A DNA stretch of 64,000 bases from Liolophura sinensis (taxonomy: Eukaryota; Mollusca; Polyplacophora; Chitonida; Chitonidae). The stretch is taken from the NCBI RefSeq assembly GCF_032854445.1, contig NC_088297.1, positions 2,027,403 to 2,091,402 on the forward strand. The letters are read 5' to 3'. Made by a program: the position numbers and the translations under genes. Below are positions 49,662-60,100 of the stretch, in pieces (position 1 is the stretch's first letter; every line of letters starts with the position of its first letter). Under the pieces are notes generated by a model that worked only from the letters and a program-made list of their open reading frames with translations, did no database searches and had not been told where the DNA came from.

Positions 49662-50267
49662 TCACCGGTTATTGCACGGACTTGCTTGACTTGATCGTTC
49701 AGGGTATAGTATATTGATATAGATTTTTCCATTTCGTGCCCATGCCGAGCCTACATTACGGTTATTTACACAGGTCCTCAGTAATAACTGGTTACGTTGA
49801 GTCAGGTCTTCCTTTATCACAATAGAAGTTCCTTTTATAGAAGTTCCAATAGAAGCTCTTTGTTTGTGTATACACTCGTTTTTAGTTTTCCTCGACACAA
49901 GCTTGACAAAAACACCTCTTGGGTTAGATGGAGTTATACAAGTAGTAGGGCCAAGTCAGTGCGCAATGCTGATATCACAGGACTTTACATTAATTTGTAG
50001 CGTGTTGTTTAATATGTCTATGAGTTTATCAACACAGTAATCAGTAGTCTCTGTCGGGCTGTCCCCCTCAACCCCAAACACTCGACTGCTCTCCAGCCGT
50101 GCGTGCTGCTCCAGGTCACTGAATTTAGAATCGACAGCATTTAGTCTAATGTTCAGTCTCTCCATCTCGTTCTGGCTTTTCTCAAGTTGATCAGAAATTC
50201 CCATCACGTCTTCCTTTAACAGATCATTTTCTTTCTCAAGATTAAATATTCTATACTCTTGCTGTTC
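49662..50267 (-). pseudogene. LINE ORF1, 5'-truncated, second unit F copy
   Basis: Coiled coil (QLEKSQNEMERLNIRLNAVD) and RRM-like part as in unit C. TAC for the GAC codon gives DYCVDKLIDILNNTLQ. A stop near 49958 (CDISIAH*) and an 18-bp in-frame insertion (KQRASIGTSIKGTSIVIK) are private to this copy. Confidence 0.75.
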
Positions 50268-50439
50268 AATGTCACACCTGCCTAGGAATGCTCACATGTG
50301 GAGCTCTCCTGTGCTAGAGTTAGTTTTCATTACGGAAAATATCAGGGATACCAGGAAATCAGTCGTGGCACGCTTTCATTCCTGTTCTTGAGATGCCGTT
50401 CAAACTCGATAAAGAGCATACACAGTGTAAGAGCAACAG
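50268..50439. repeat. Right 172-bp LINE-flanking repeat, unit F
   Basis: Right flank of the second LINE copy, ending GTGTAAGAGCAACAG. Again exactly 172 bp. Confidence 0.85.
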
Positions 50440-51300
50440 TTATAGTTTGCTTTTAATTGTTATATCAATGTACAGGTACACCTAAAGGAAATCATAAATT
50501 CTTTGTTGAAAATGGAGGCTTAGTGAAGAATGAACAGTTTTACAACAACAACACCTGTGTTAAATCTCGTGGACTTTTTTTCACACTGACTTGTAAACTC
50601 TGTGAGGCTGATTGACAATCAGTGATACATGTACGTTCGAAATACGTATTAGACAATGTCGTGCCCTCATGACATCTTAATAACTTGAACTTGTCTATCG
50701 AGAATATGTGTGTTGTGTCTACTCGAATTGTTTTATTATCTTTCAGTGATTGACCGCTCAGCGTGCTTCGGTAGCAAACACTTTATCATTAACTGTGCCT
50801 GGTTAGCTAATCTGTGTAGCTCTCCGGGGCGAGGCAGCATAGAGAAGATATTTATATGTTGTTTTTTTTTTCAATTAGATTATTTTTACCACACTTTTCA
50901 AGTGAAGAACGTTTTTGCTCTTCTCTACAGGGATATTTATCATTTTTCTTATTTCTATTACATTGTAACGATTATAAGGATAACATTATATTGCACGTGA
51001 TAGTAATATAAATTCGTACATGTATTATAGTCATTGGTAAACAAATGTATTTGGTTGCTAAGCAGTTAAACACAATATTTTAGTACCAACTTCAGGTTTT
51101 CTCTTGAAAACAAGATGTAGGCCAATAAAAAGAAATGTCTACTAGCGTACAAAATCTGCAAACCGTACACTTCCGTTACATGTCTATCACTGCCGTCCAA
51201 ATAGAGGGGTATGTTAGGGTTTTAAACAAAGGTAAAGGCAGTTCTGACACTGGCTTACACGTTTGCGGTAGGTCCAAAAATTTTGCTATCATCTATATAT

Positions 51301-51530
51301 AGGTGACGTGCCTTGGGATCGGATATCACCCAAAGATGACGTACAGTGCAGTCAGATATCATGGAGAGAAATGCGCCGGACGATTTGATATTGTCAGGAT
51401 GTAGCTTGCTGTACAATTGGATGTTGGTGTTAGATGATGTATTATAGAATCGGATATCCCCGAGAGATAATGTGCAGCATTAGGATTAGATATCCTCCGG
51501 AGAAAATGTGCCGTTTTATCACGAAAATAC
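51301..51530. repeat. 33-bp GGATATC minisatellite, unit F
   Basis: Same array as in the other units. The frame across it starts MMYYRIGYP here. Confidence 0.8.
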
Positions 51531-52567
51531 TTCATCAAACATCATCGATAAAAAGTAAGATCGCGTTTGGTGTACTTAGGCTTATAATTCGCTTTCAACC
51601 AAAGCTATTTTTTACATGTGCGATCCTCGAGCGAACGTTGTATTGTGGGAATTTTTACGCTGCCTTATTTGCATGATAATCGGTGGTTGGACAGTTTGAA
51701 CCACTAACGAATTTCCTCTTACAGTTTTCTTCAATGACATTTTTTTTTGTAAAATATAGGCCCAGAAGATTTAGTTAGGAGTCAAATGCAGCTCATTTTA
51801 GAATTTATTTCTGCGGTATGTAAAGTACTACATTCTGATTTGGTAATCGTTTTTTTGCGTAAAATGTCTAACGTCAATGTCATAGCACCAGGAATCAGTT
51901 GTAGGAATGGACTAGAAAATATCCAGAGAATCCGCACTTGCGTTTTATAGCAAATGATAGCGTTCAAACCTGATGAATATGGAGTATATATCGTATTGAG
52001 ATAGTTGTCGTGAATATCCTTGACGTACTATAATTTCTGAATCAGAATTTTTTTAAAACGAAAAACTTGTACTAGCTTGAAGTTATATAACGATTCTACG
52101 GAGATTACGGACAGTCAAGACTGATAATAGATGAGACAAGAGTGCTTGTAAATGTGGAATTAATTTAGCTCACCAAAACATATCTCTTGGCAATGACACG
52201 GATGTTATCAAAGTTTCGCCGTGTGTATTTTTGTGTATCGGGAACTACTTTTCGCACAAGGGATTTGCTGTGTTGAGTTTTTTGTTTTGCCAACGACTGG
52301 AAACGCTCTCCGTTTATATGCTTGTATACCTTCAACTATTTGAATAATCCCGATGTTTATGTATTCGGATTTGTAAAGCAGCTGAAATAAAAAAGCGCCC
52401 ATCAGTAAGAAGACAAAAACATCAACATTCATTCCATTAGCCGTAGGTGTCACCAGTTTTCCCACAGCGATTTCCCCGACACAACAAACACTCGTATTTA
52501 CCCACCATTTGAATCGTTGTGGCGCAGACAAATGAGAATTTCTATACAAACATAATTGTACCCTTTT

Positions 52568-52805
52568 ACGTCATACTTAGCAATTTTTCAGTCATATGAC
52601 GACGAGAGGGTGTGTGTGTGTGTGTGTGTGTATATACTGTGTCTTCTTGGGGCGAGTCCATGCCGCCAAAGCGCTGCCTTCACTGAAGAATCCTGTCGAA
52701 AACACCACACAAAGGAGTGTCAAGTGTCCAGTCTGTGTCATGTTTTCTTACTGAGGCGGCAGTATACTTGTTTTATCCCCTGCTCCACTTTACTTTTGTA
52801 GAGCA
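52568..52805 (+). repeat. Second interspersed repeat family, unit F copy
   Basis: Ortholog-like partner of 26352-26590. Its microsatellite is longer in GT and shorter in TA than in unit C. Upstream, about 52380-52545, is extra sequence absent from C. Confidence 0.65.
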
Positions 52806-53052
52806 ACGACAGTCACGTTCATGCGTTCGGGTGACTGGGTGTGAAGTCGCTAATGGAAACCATACTGAGGCATGAATTGGTCAACCTGTTGACAAAGACA
52901 GGTGGGGTGTTTGAAGGCGAACAATTTAATGATCACGGAAGCAAGGCGCAAAAAGGCACGTTGAATCTGTGAATCAACTGACTGCGTTGTGTGTCAGAGA
53001 CACATGGTAAAACTGTGTAAGCGAGGGAGTATTTGTTGTTGAAAACGGGTTA

Positions 53053-53210
53053 TCCAGCCATGCTGGCTTCCTCTCCGGCCGTATGTGGGAAAATCAGTCA
53101 GCAACCTCCGGATGATCGTCGGTTTTCCCCGGGTTATGCCCGGTTTCTTCCCACCATAATGCTGGCCGCCATGTTGAGTGCGGCGTAAAACACCAATCAA
53201 TTAAATAAAT
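53053..53210 (+). mobile_element. 5'-truncated SINE, unit F end
   Basis: Same insertion as 26841-26995, ending GGCGTAAAACACCAATCAAT. Confidence 0.85.
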
Positions 53211-53511
53211 CTGACAGAACTGCATTGGCCAAATTAGACCCAGACTCCCACATCCTATTTTCGCGCAGAATTATTAAGGCCGTGAAGCCACAATAACAGT
53301 TAGCGTTCCCGCTTTGTAAACAATCATCTTTCTACTTTAAAAGAAAACAATGGATAAAATGTATGTGTCCATTTACCCCTTTGAGTTCTTGCTAACTCTT
53401 GCTGGCTTCTTTTATTTCTCGAATGACCATACCTAAGTGCTAAGACTTTGAAAAGCGAGTTAATACTACGTCCAGTTTACCAGTTAAACACTTCCGGTCG
53501 TGTCTGGCAGA

Positions 53512-53951
53512 CTATCCTCTGTCCAGGTCATCCAGTGTTGGATTCTGCTCCGCCAAAAGCCTGGCAACTCTGTCCTGGTGCGCTTTACAACTATTACTGA
53601 AAATTGGCGACATAAGAGACACAGGATATCCGGTTTCCTTTAGGTATCGCTCCATGTGATACCGCATAGAGGCGAAGGTACCGTAACGATAGTTTTCCCC
53701 AGACTCTTTAGACACAGTTGTGAAGAACTCTGCGAGATACGAGTCCAACTGAGCGGGCGGGATGTCGGTGATGGTTCTGTTGTCATGGTAAGGTTGAGAC
53801 CAGAGCCAGCGCTCAAAAGTTGTCACTGCACTCACCATATTGGTAATTGACTTCCTGGGGATGCTGTCTCTGTTCTTGATCCGCATTTTCCGGAGTTCGT
53901 GCTGACTATAAGCTGTTGGGATTAACTCATTTGTCACTACACCCCCAGTCA
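53512..53951 (-). CDS. Exon encoding a Crypton-type core-binding domain (copy 1)
   Basis: Minus-strand open exon of about 146 codons. Upstream, TTACTTTCAG ends at 53952 and is a good acceptor, so I start the exon at 53951. Key segments: SITNMVSAVTTFERWLW, ITDIPPAQLDSYLAEFF, YRYGTFASMRYHMERYLKE and TGYPVSLMSPIFSNS. The pattern (aromatic-rich helix, IPP..LD.YLA.FF, then a helix ending R.L...GYP) matches the N-terminal SAM-like DNA-binding domain of Crypton tyrosine recombinases, as kept in the domesticated QRICH1, ZMYM and KIAA1958-like proteins. The catalytic domain is absent. The frame ends with LDDLDRG and a TAG; no clear donor is seen. It is the intact parent of the five remnants in the array. 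Family assignment is from remembered motif shape; role unknown. Confidence 0.6.
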
Positions 53952-54130
53952 CTGAAAGTAACAAACAATTACAGATACTGTAGGACAGCGTCATCCAAGA
54001 AGTCAGAAATGTCACACCCCACATCTACTTTTCACGGTAAAAAAGATGTTTACGGGTTTGACAGCAGAGATAATAAGAGACCCTCACATTTGGAAACGAC
54101 GCACTTCCACAATTCATTTAGATTTACTTT

Positions 54131-54385
54131 ATTTCATTGGTGTTTTACGCCGTACTCAAGAATATTTCACTTATACGACGGAAGCCAGCATCATAGTGGG
54201 AGGAAACCGGGCAGAGCCCGGGGTGAAACCCACGACCACCCACAAACTACTGACAGACCTTCCCACGTACGGCTGGAGAGAAAGCCAGCGTGAGCTGGAC
54301 AAACTCACAGACCCCGTTAGTGGGAGGGTCCAGAATCATTGTGCTGCGGTGGCCTACTAAACCCCTCAGCCGTGGAGACCCCAAC
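54131..54385 (-). mobile_element. tRNA-derived SINE, near full length
   Basis: From CATTGGTGTTTTACGCCGTA (tail side) to GTGGAGACCCC (head complement). The head is of the variant type with GGTCTCCACGGCTGAGGGG. No clean target-site duplication was seen, because the head side has been rearranged with a TA microsatellite. Confidence 0.85.
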
Positions 54386-54400
54386 TGAGACTTTCTGTTG

Positions 54401-54466
<66 letters not shown>

Positions 54467-54487
54467 CCCAACTGAGACTTTCTGTTG

Positions 54488-54529
<42 letters not shown>
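54376..54529. repeat. TA microsatellite duplicated together with SINE-edge sequence
   Basis: AGACCCCAACTGAGACTTTC at 54376 plus a (TA) run of about 60 bp (54403-54463) is repeated at 54463 with a second (TA) run of about 38 bp (54491-54528). The period is 87 bp. Confidence 0.9.
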
Positions 54530-54840
54530 TTATTAGCTCAACTAACTACTGGTTAACTAACATGGTATGGTTATGGAACAGTGATATTAAATAGGCTGAT
54601 GTATCGTACATGTACATGGAATAAAAATCAACTCTTGTGACACTCGGTTAATTTGATCTAGGTTATTTTGTGAATACGACGTTTAAATGCATAAGTACAT
54701 GTGCATGCAGGTGTATGAATCCAATAAAAGTCCTACCTCAGTGCCTTAGTACAATGCAAATAGATATATCTACACAAGAGTTTAAATCTGTAGAAAGAAA
54801 ATCCAAGTATTATGTTCTGTAAGCTACAATTGATAGTTTT

Positions 54841-55047
54841 TCAATAATACGCACGCTGCCAGCTTGTTGGGTAGAGGATATCCGAACACCCGTAGTTAAC
54901 CGACCCCCAGGCAAGATTCTGGCAAACATTCTCATCTATGGCATACAGGCAGCCGCATTGGAGGGAATACACGTTGTCTTTAACGAACCTTAAACCACAA
55001 GCGCTGTTAAACCAAGGCACACCATGGAAACCAGCGTCCTTCGCCAT
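54841..55047 (-). other. Cysteine-rich open frame, possible terminal exon
   Basis: Minus-strand frame of 68 codons with five Cys (FNSACGLRF, SLQCGCLYAIDENVCQNL, NYGCSDILYP), ending RAYY and a stop. The frame extends a few codons upstream to CATTAG|GCCAGAAG, a weak acceptor candidate. It looks like part of a secreted, disulfide-bonded domain but matches no family I can name. Confidence 0.3.
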
Positions 55048-55179
55048 GAACCCGAGAAATCTTCTGGCCTAATGCTTCTCGTTGTTAGATTCAAATACGA
55101 AACCTCACAAATTACGGGCATGTCGCTTGTATCGATATCGATACCCACAAGAGAACGGATCAAACCAGAAGCTGGTCAC

Positions 55180-55255
55180 AGGAAAAACTTTAAAAATGGT
55201 ACTTGTTGCTCACTCTTGGTTAGAACAAGAAAACAGGACTGTTTGGCCCGGTGTC
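55180..55255 (-). repeat. Fragment of the second interspersed repeat, inverted
   Basis: AATGGTACTTGTTGCTCACT to AACAGGACTGTTTGGCCCGG is the complement of the inner part of the repeat at 62091 (GACACCGAGCCAACAAGTCC). Confidence 0.6.
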
Positions 55256-56793
55256 GCTAACAGAGTACCATGGTCCCGATTATTAATTAATGAAATCTAG
55301 AAAATTCCGTATCTGAAAATGAGACATAATCATCTCTGGTGACAAATAACGACCGAAAGGCAAGCATTTACTTGGCCACGTTTCGGCCAAATGTTTGAAG
55401 TCCTACAATAAACATTCCCCAAGAAAAAAAAACATAAATCATACGACGACCGATTATTGACTGTCATTGCAAACAAGTGATTATAAAGTTGTCAGATTTG
55501 GGTACACATTGCAAATTACATGAGAATGGAAATAAGATCGACACTCTTAAACAATACTTTATTCAAACGAATGAATTAGATTGACTAGCAGACTAAGTCT
55601 ATATAAATATCTTAGGATATAGGATATTGGTCACAGCAAACTACAAACTGACTGACCGAAGTTCGATGTTAAATTAATGGTAATAGAGATAATAAAGGCG
55701 TCTCCGAAGGTCGAAAAGCGTTCAATCTACAGATGAAATGTAAGCAATGCTCGATTTGATGAGATCGACAAAAGTATGGCCTCAGATTTCCATGTAACAA
55801 TCTCTTTCACAGTGAGAGGAAATCTACATGTAACAAAGAAGCCTTTAGGAATGTAACAAAGCGTTGCGAAACCCAGGACCAACCGCCACGTGCGACTGGA
55901 GAGGAAACCAGCATGTGCTGGTGTGCATACACGGTTTATTGTCCCACAACTTTAACACATATACACACTTTCTTGGGATTAAATCCAGTTTGCCAGTCGT
56001 AATAAGAGCGACGCTTCTGTGTTCGCAACGTACTGCCAAATAGCTCAGACCATCCTCAGGCTCCTTATCATAAAGGAAAAAAGAATTTCAGATACGTTAA
56101 TACTGGAAATTAAATTCCGTTACGTAATGACCCATAGCAAAAAGACTTACTATTAGGTATACGGTTTAAAATGATAAAAACACTGTGCGTCTCTCTGCGG
56201 AAGCTATAATGTGTGTTGTAAATTTATAATTGTATCCGTGGACTGAGAAAACAGAATTCATGGACACCGACATTGACAGAACAGTTACATGGCGCCTTGT
56301 TGTGACTTACGTGGCAGTAGACACGGAGAGCCATGGGAACAGGGAAAGCGTTTGAAGGCACTATTACCTCCAGAGCCTGAAGATCTCCAATTCTAACCAG
56401 ACGAACGTGAAGGAGCCTCAAGAATCTCTTTTACTGAGTGTTTTTACTGAGTTTAGGGCACCAATTAATACTGATGGAAATCATAAAAAAAACGTTCGAC
56501 AGAAAACTTGAAAATTCTGACATAACGTCGTTATTTTCTTTTCTCATAAGATATTAAATCCACTAGTTATACAGTGGCATTTTAAAATGTAAAAATTTCT
56601 ATCAAGAATAGCTTCCTCCCACGACAATACAAGCATTTTGTACAGGTAATCCAGCAAAGTGTTTTTCACACAGAAGCATTCGCCATGTACGTATTCAGTG
56701 GAACTCGCATTAGATGATTCGGGTAATCGCCTTTACACTTTTTAGGAGCCAAATGCACCACCTGTGTGTATAATATGCAAAATGAATGAAAAG
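55256..56793. other. Intergenic stretch, little recognised
   Basis: Contains a degenerate SINE scrap at 55866-55922. On the minus strand at about 56421-56305 an open segment (RIGDLQALEVIVPSNAFPV) ends at CTGCCAC|GTAAGT, a strong donor sequence, so an exon is possible. No acceptor is convincing and the product is not recognised. Confidence 0.35.
55866..55922 (-). mobile_element. Degenerate SINE scrap
   Basis: GAAACCCAGGACCAACCGCC and ACTGGAGAGGAAACCAGCAT match the middle of the tRNA-derived SINE on the minus strand. Confidence 0.5.
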
Positions 56794-57037
56794 CGGGGCT
56801 TCCGTGGCCTTGTGTACAGCGCGGTTGCGCAGCGCAATGACCCAATGGCCTCTGAACGAATGCGGTTGCTGTGAGTTCAAGTCCAACTCTTTCTGGCTGG
56901 CTCCCTCACCGGTCGTACGTGAGAAGGTCTTCCACCATCTTCCGGATGGTCGTGGGTTTCCCCCTGGCTGGCCGCCACAGTATAAATGAAATATTGTTGA
57001 GTACGGCGTAAAACACTATTCAAATAAATCAATAAAC
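56794..57037 (+). mobile_element. tRNA-derived SINE, full length with a body deletion
   Basis: Head GGGGCTTCCGTGGCCTTG with B-box-like GAGTTCAAGTCC. The body lacks the GGTTTCCTCCCACCATAATG part. The tail is GGCGTAAAACACTATTCAAA. Target-site duplications GAATGAAAAG (56784-56793) and GAATGAGAAG (57038-57047) differ by one base. Confidence 0.85.
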
Positions 57038-57189
57038 GAATGAGAAGAAGGAAACACAGCAGGTGCCAATGCCAATAGACTTGACGGAGGATACTAGGAT
57101 GTCCAATACAGGTAAGTCCTCCTCTCCAAAAAAATAACAAAAATCTGAAGAAGATGTACCATGTATGCGAAAGAACTCACAAAAAGTTG

Positions 57190-57583
57190 TTAAGATCGAG
57201 GCATTGAAGTGGACTGTAACTGCGCAATGTGCTCTTTCTTTCTACGGAAGGCGTCCTGACTTTTGGCAAACGCTATCGACGATATGATGGACTCCGGATA
57301 ACTATTGCCTTTCAGATATCGCTCCAGGTAAGATCTCAACGGACACAACGATTCCAGTCTGTACTCCTCCCCTGACGGCAGTTTCAGGTCCGTGAAAAAC
57401 TGCGCTAGATACTCGTCTAACTCTGCTGGAGGGATTTCATGCATGGATCTAGTATCCTCGTACGGCCTGCTCCAAAGCCACCGTTCAAAGCAGCCGACGT
57501 TTGCGACTATGTTCCTGACGGTTGATGCCGGCAGGCTGTCGGCGTTGGGAATACGACCCCGTCTCCGCAGCGTCTCTAAAGGG
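57190..57583 (-). CDS. Exon encoding a Crypton-type core-binding domain (copy 2)
   Basis: Minus-strand open frame of about 130 codons from the domain start. A possible acceptor, AAGCCCTTTAG, ends near 57579; the frame itself is open to 57606. Segments align with copy 1: TVRNIVANVGCFERWLW, HEIPPAELDEYLAQFF, YRLESLCPLRSYLERYLKG and NSYPESIISSIAFAKS. The spacing between motifs is the same. The frame ends AQLQSTSMPRS and a stop. Strand, length and motif order suggest a paralogous gene or duplicated exon. Divergence from copy 1 is large, so this duplication is much older than the array. No catalytic recombinase domain is visible in the window. Confidence 0.6.
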
Positions 57584-57606
57584 CTTGCTCGATGCCGATA
57601 TGTCAT

Positions 57607-58116
57607 GCAGAAAGAAAACTTCTGTCCTGCATTTCTCCGTTTAGTACAGTTGGAGCCTGAAAGGGCGAATAAAAGAATGTAAGTAACGCAACAATCAGGT
57701 AGCTCTACGCGGAGCGAGTGAAGCCAAACTCAAACGGCTGAAAGCGCAATGCTCTAGAAACATGATCATAAGAAATCATTATTCAGAATGATGCTTCAAA
57801 TACTGCTACAAAAGCACTGATTGCTATTTCACGCCATGCTGAAGGTTCTAACTTAGAGAATGGCTGCCATTTTTATGGGCAGAGGAAACCAGAGGGCCTG
57901 GCGAGCAATTTGCGAGGTCTGCCGATGTGACAGGATGTGAAGTGGTCTCTAAGCAAGTTCATGCAGAGCATACGCTTGTTGGAATCAATGCACCGTGAAT
58001 ACTGAAAGTCGGGGATTCCTGAACACAATATCTTCAATAGCTGTTCCAACAGCATATAACAAGGAAAAAATCTATCTATATCCAATAGCAGACGACCAAT
58101 TCCATTAGAATGACTT
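57607..58116. other. Intergenic stretch
   Basis: No gene recognised. A very degenerate SINE-like scrap may lie at 57862-57905 (GGGCAGAGGAAACCAGAGGG). Confidence 0.35.
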
Positions 58117-58527
58117 CTAGAAGTAACAAAATCTAGACCCCGGAATTCGCTGTCCGAGTCTATATGTGCACTTGTATAACCATCTATAGGCCTTTGGTGG
58201 GGACATTCTTGGCAAACTACCTACATCACAGAACATAAGCAACGTTGAATCAGACGTATTTAAGTTGCCAACATAAATCTTGAAGTCATAAGACTGGTCA
58301 GAATGAATGAACCAGTGATTATGCCTTAACATGAACCCTATAAAACTTCCAAGAGGGCAACGCAATCGGAAAAAAACGTTGCACTTTACAATAATTATAC
58401 AGAATAGAAAAAGATGATAATATAAGATATGTGTAGACCACACAGACGACAGTGGAATACAACAAAGACCAAACATTCGGGTAGTACTGAATACCCAATC
58501 TGCAACAGAAGCAAAACGAGAACACAT
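58117..58527 (-). other. Open frame with a faint lectin-like end
   Basis: Minus-strand frame of 136 codons. Its last part (SDQSYDFKIYVGNLNTS, then FCDVGSLPRMSPPKAY and YKCTYRLGQRIPGSRFC) has the spacing of the second half of a discoidin or F-type lectin domain (F.IYVG, Cys, Cys, G.R). The first part is hydrophobic and looks like chance or intron sequence. It could be a decayed 3' exon of a secreted lectin. Weak. Confidence 0.2.
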
Positions 58528-59385
58528 ATATATCTATATTAATGTAGAAAATACTACTCGAGCTGAAATTTGCCATGTACAAGTTTTCAGGTCAGTAGGA
58601 TGAATGTATTGAAACATGTTGGGAACACTGATTGGTGAAGGACTCACAGGTAAGAGGTAAGCCCGCATGTACATGGACGGTCCAATCCAGCGCAGGTAGT
58701 ACGAGTGGAATTACACGTGAAGCTCTCGTTCAACATACCAAACTTGTTCACATACATGACGGTGACGAGGTTTACAAGATGGGTAAATCACCGCTCATAA
58801 TCATAACCCACTCACTTAAAGCCACAGGCTAGGGAAACAGCGATAGTTAGGTTTGAACTTGGAACCTGATTGGTCAGGGGCAGATCGGAAACCGAGGGAA
58901 GAACACTTTAACTCACGGCACCAGAAAAGAGCTGTGAAAAAGAATAGGGGAAAAGGGAATATACGAAGTACAGGTGGCCCCTCCATGAATCTATGCGTCG
59001 AAACAGACACTCGTATACCAAACGTCAACCAATGAGGTCATTCCGGGTCAATAGTCGTAAGACCAATTCCCAAAACGGCGCTTAGCACAAACTACCAGAG
59101 AACTAAGAAAGTATACATAGTACGAAAATAAGATGGAATCATACGAAAAGAAACAGTCAACAGTTTTCAATGATATAGGAAAGTATGTTCTAGGCGACTG
59201 AGTGAAATCAGTATTCAAAACGTGAACCACGGCACAATATCAGTTGTTGATAATAAAATGCGTATCTCAGTTGCGGTTTGATTGCAACTGTTCATGTGTC
59301 CAAAGTGACGATCTAATTCAACACTATGACTATGCAGCCTCTAGCCCCGGGTTAGGGAGAGGAAGCCGTTTTGGTCTTTGTGAAA

Positions 59386-60100
59386 TTATAGGTCCAAATA
59401 AGATGTACCATCTGGGGTTTCCTTTAAATCCAGCGAAGGTGGGTAAATATCTTTCACAGCCTTCACTATATATGGGTTGTTTAATGCTAGCGGATCATCA
59501 ATGTACCGCTTAGTGAATGAGAAAGACCGTTGTGAATGAGAAAGCCTGTTGAGAATTCCTCCTTGATAGTTTCTGAATATAGTAGTAGTCATATGGGAAC
59601 AAGTATAGGACAGCCAAAAGGAGTGCACAATTAGTACCCATTGGAATACCTAGGCCCTGTTGGTAAATGGTTTCCCCGAATTTCATATAGATATTGAGTG
59701 AGAAACTTAAGGAACTCGATGACAAACGAAATATACCCGTGAATGGTAACCCTTGTATGTAGTTTAACTGAAGAAGGCTTTGTTGCCTTTGACCTTAATG
59801 TAGTGTTGAACAGTTTTAAACACCGATACAATTAGTAATGAAAATCTATCTATTAAATCTTTCTGAGAAACTATAGTATATAGAGTGGAGAAATCTCAAG
59901 TGGCGATGACCTCATACTGTACGTATATTTGAGCGTCTAGTTCTTCAGTGAGGCGTTTGGAGTTTTTAAAGATCACCACAGAGTTAACGCCAGATTTTTT
60001 TTTCAATTGCACAACAGTACTTTTTTCCAAAATGACTGCACTTCTTTTAGTGTCTTCGTTAAGAGAATAGATACAAATAATAGTGAATAGCAAGCATGCG
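59386..60100 (-). pseudogene. Penelope-like element reverse transcriptase, decayed
   Basis: On the minus strand, across several frames: VVIFKNSKRLTEEL (about 59960), DFSTLYT (about 59890, motif A with its aspartate), NKAFFS (about 59790), KFGETIYQQGLGIPMGTNC (about 59650, motif B), RYIDDPLALNNP (about 59490, motif C with both aspartates) and IYPPSLDLKETPDGTSYLDL (about 59420). This order and wording are typical of Penelope-like elements, which encode an RT and usually a GIY-YIG endonuclease. No endonuclease is seen here. At least four stops or shifts break it. The aspartates survive, but the element is dead. Confidence 0.85.

Larger units (their letters stand above)
45121..50096. repeat. 4,950-bp tandem duplication, second copy
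   Basis: Starts inside unit sequence (TCACTGTCTAATCGACG), directly after the LINE CTCCAG, and ends at the LINE CTCCAG at 50091-50096. It is longer by small insertions, including 18 bp of ATAGAAGTTCC duplication near 49840. From about 49.2 kb it becomes more like the unit C LINE than like the first copy. Confidence 0.9.
45468..50267 (-). mobile_element. LINE, second unit F copy, complete to its original 5' end
   Basis: Same element as in unit C, without the SINE (empty site near 45800). The 5' end at 50267 is at the same base as in unit C, followed by the 172-bp repeat. Both ORFs are broken. Confidence 0.92.
37722..53848. repeat. Tandem array unit F, with two tandem LINE copies (about 16 kb)
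   Basis: Last unit. Unit sequence runs to 40517, then a LINE (40518-45120), a 347-bp return to unit sequence (45121-45467), a second LINE (45468-50267), and the rest of the unit with the C-type terminal block (52568-53210). At the right end it differs from all other units: it continues into the intact Crypton-type exon. Homology shared with the unit junctions stops at about 53848. Confidence 0.92.

Noticed and set aside
54247-54471. A frame rich in alternating Ile and Tyr.
   Set aside because: It is a translation of the TA microsatellite.
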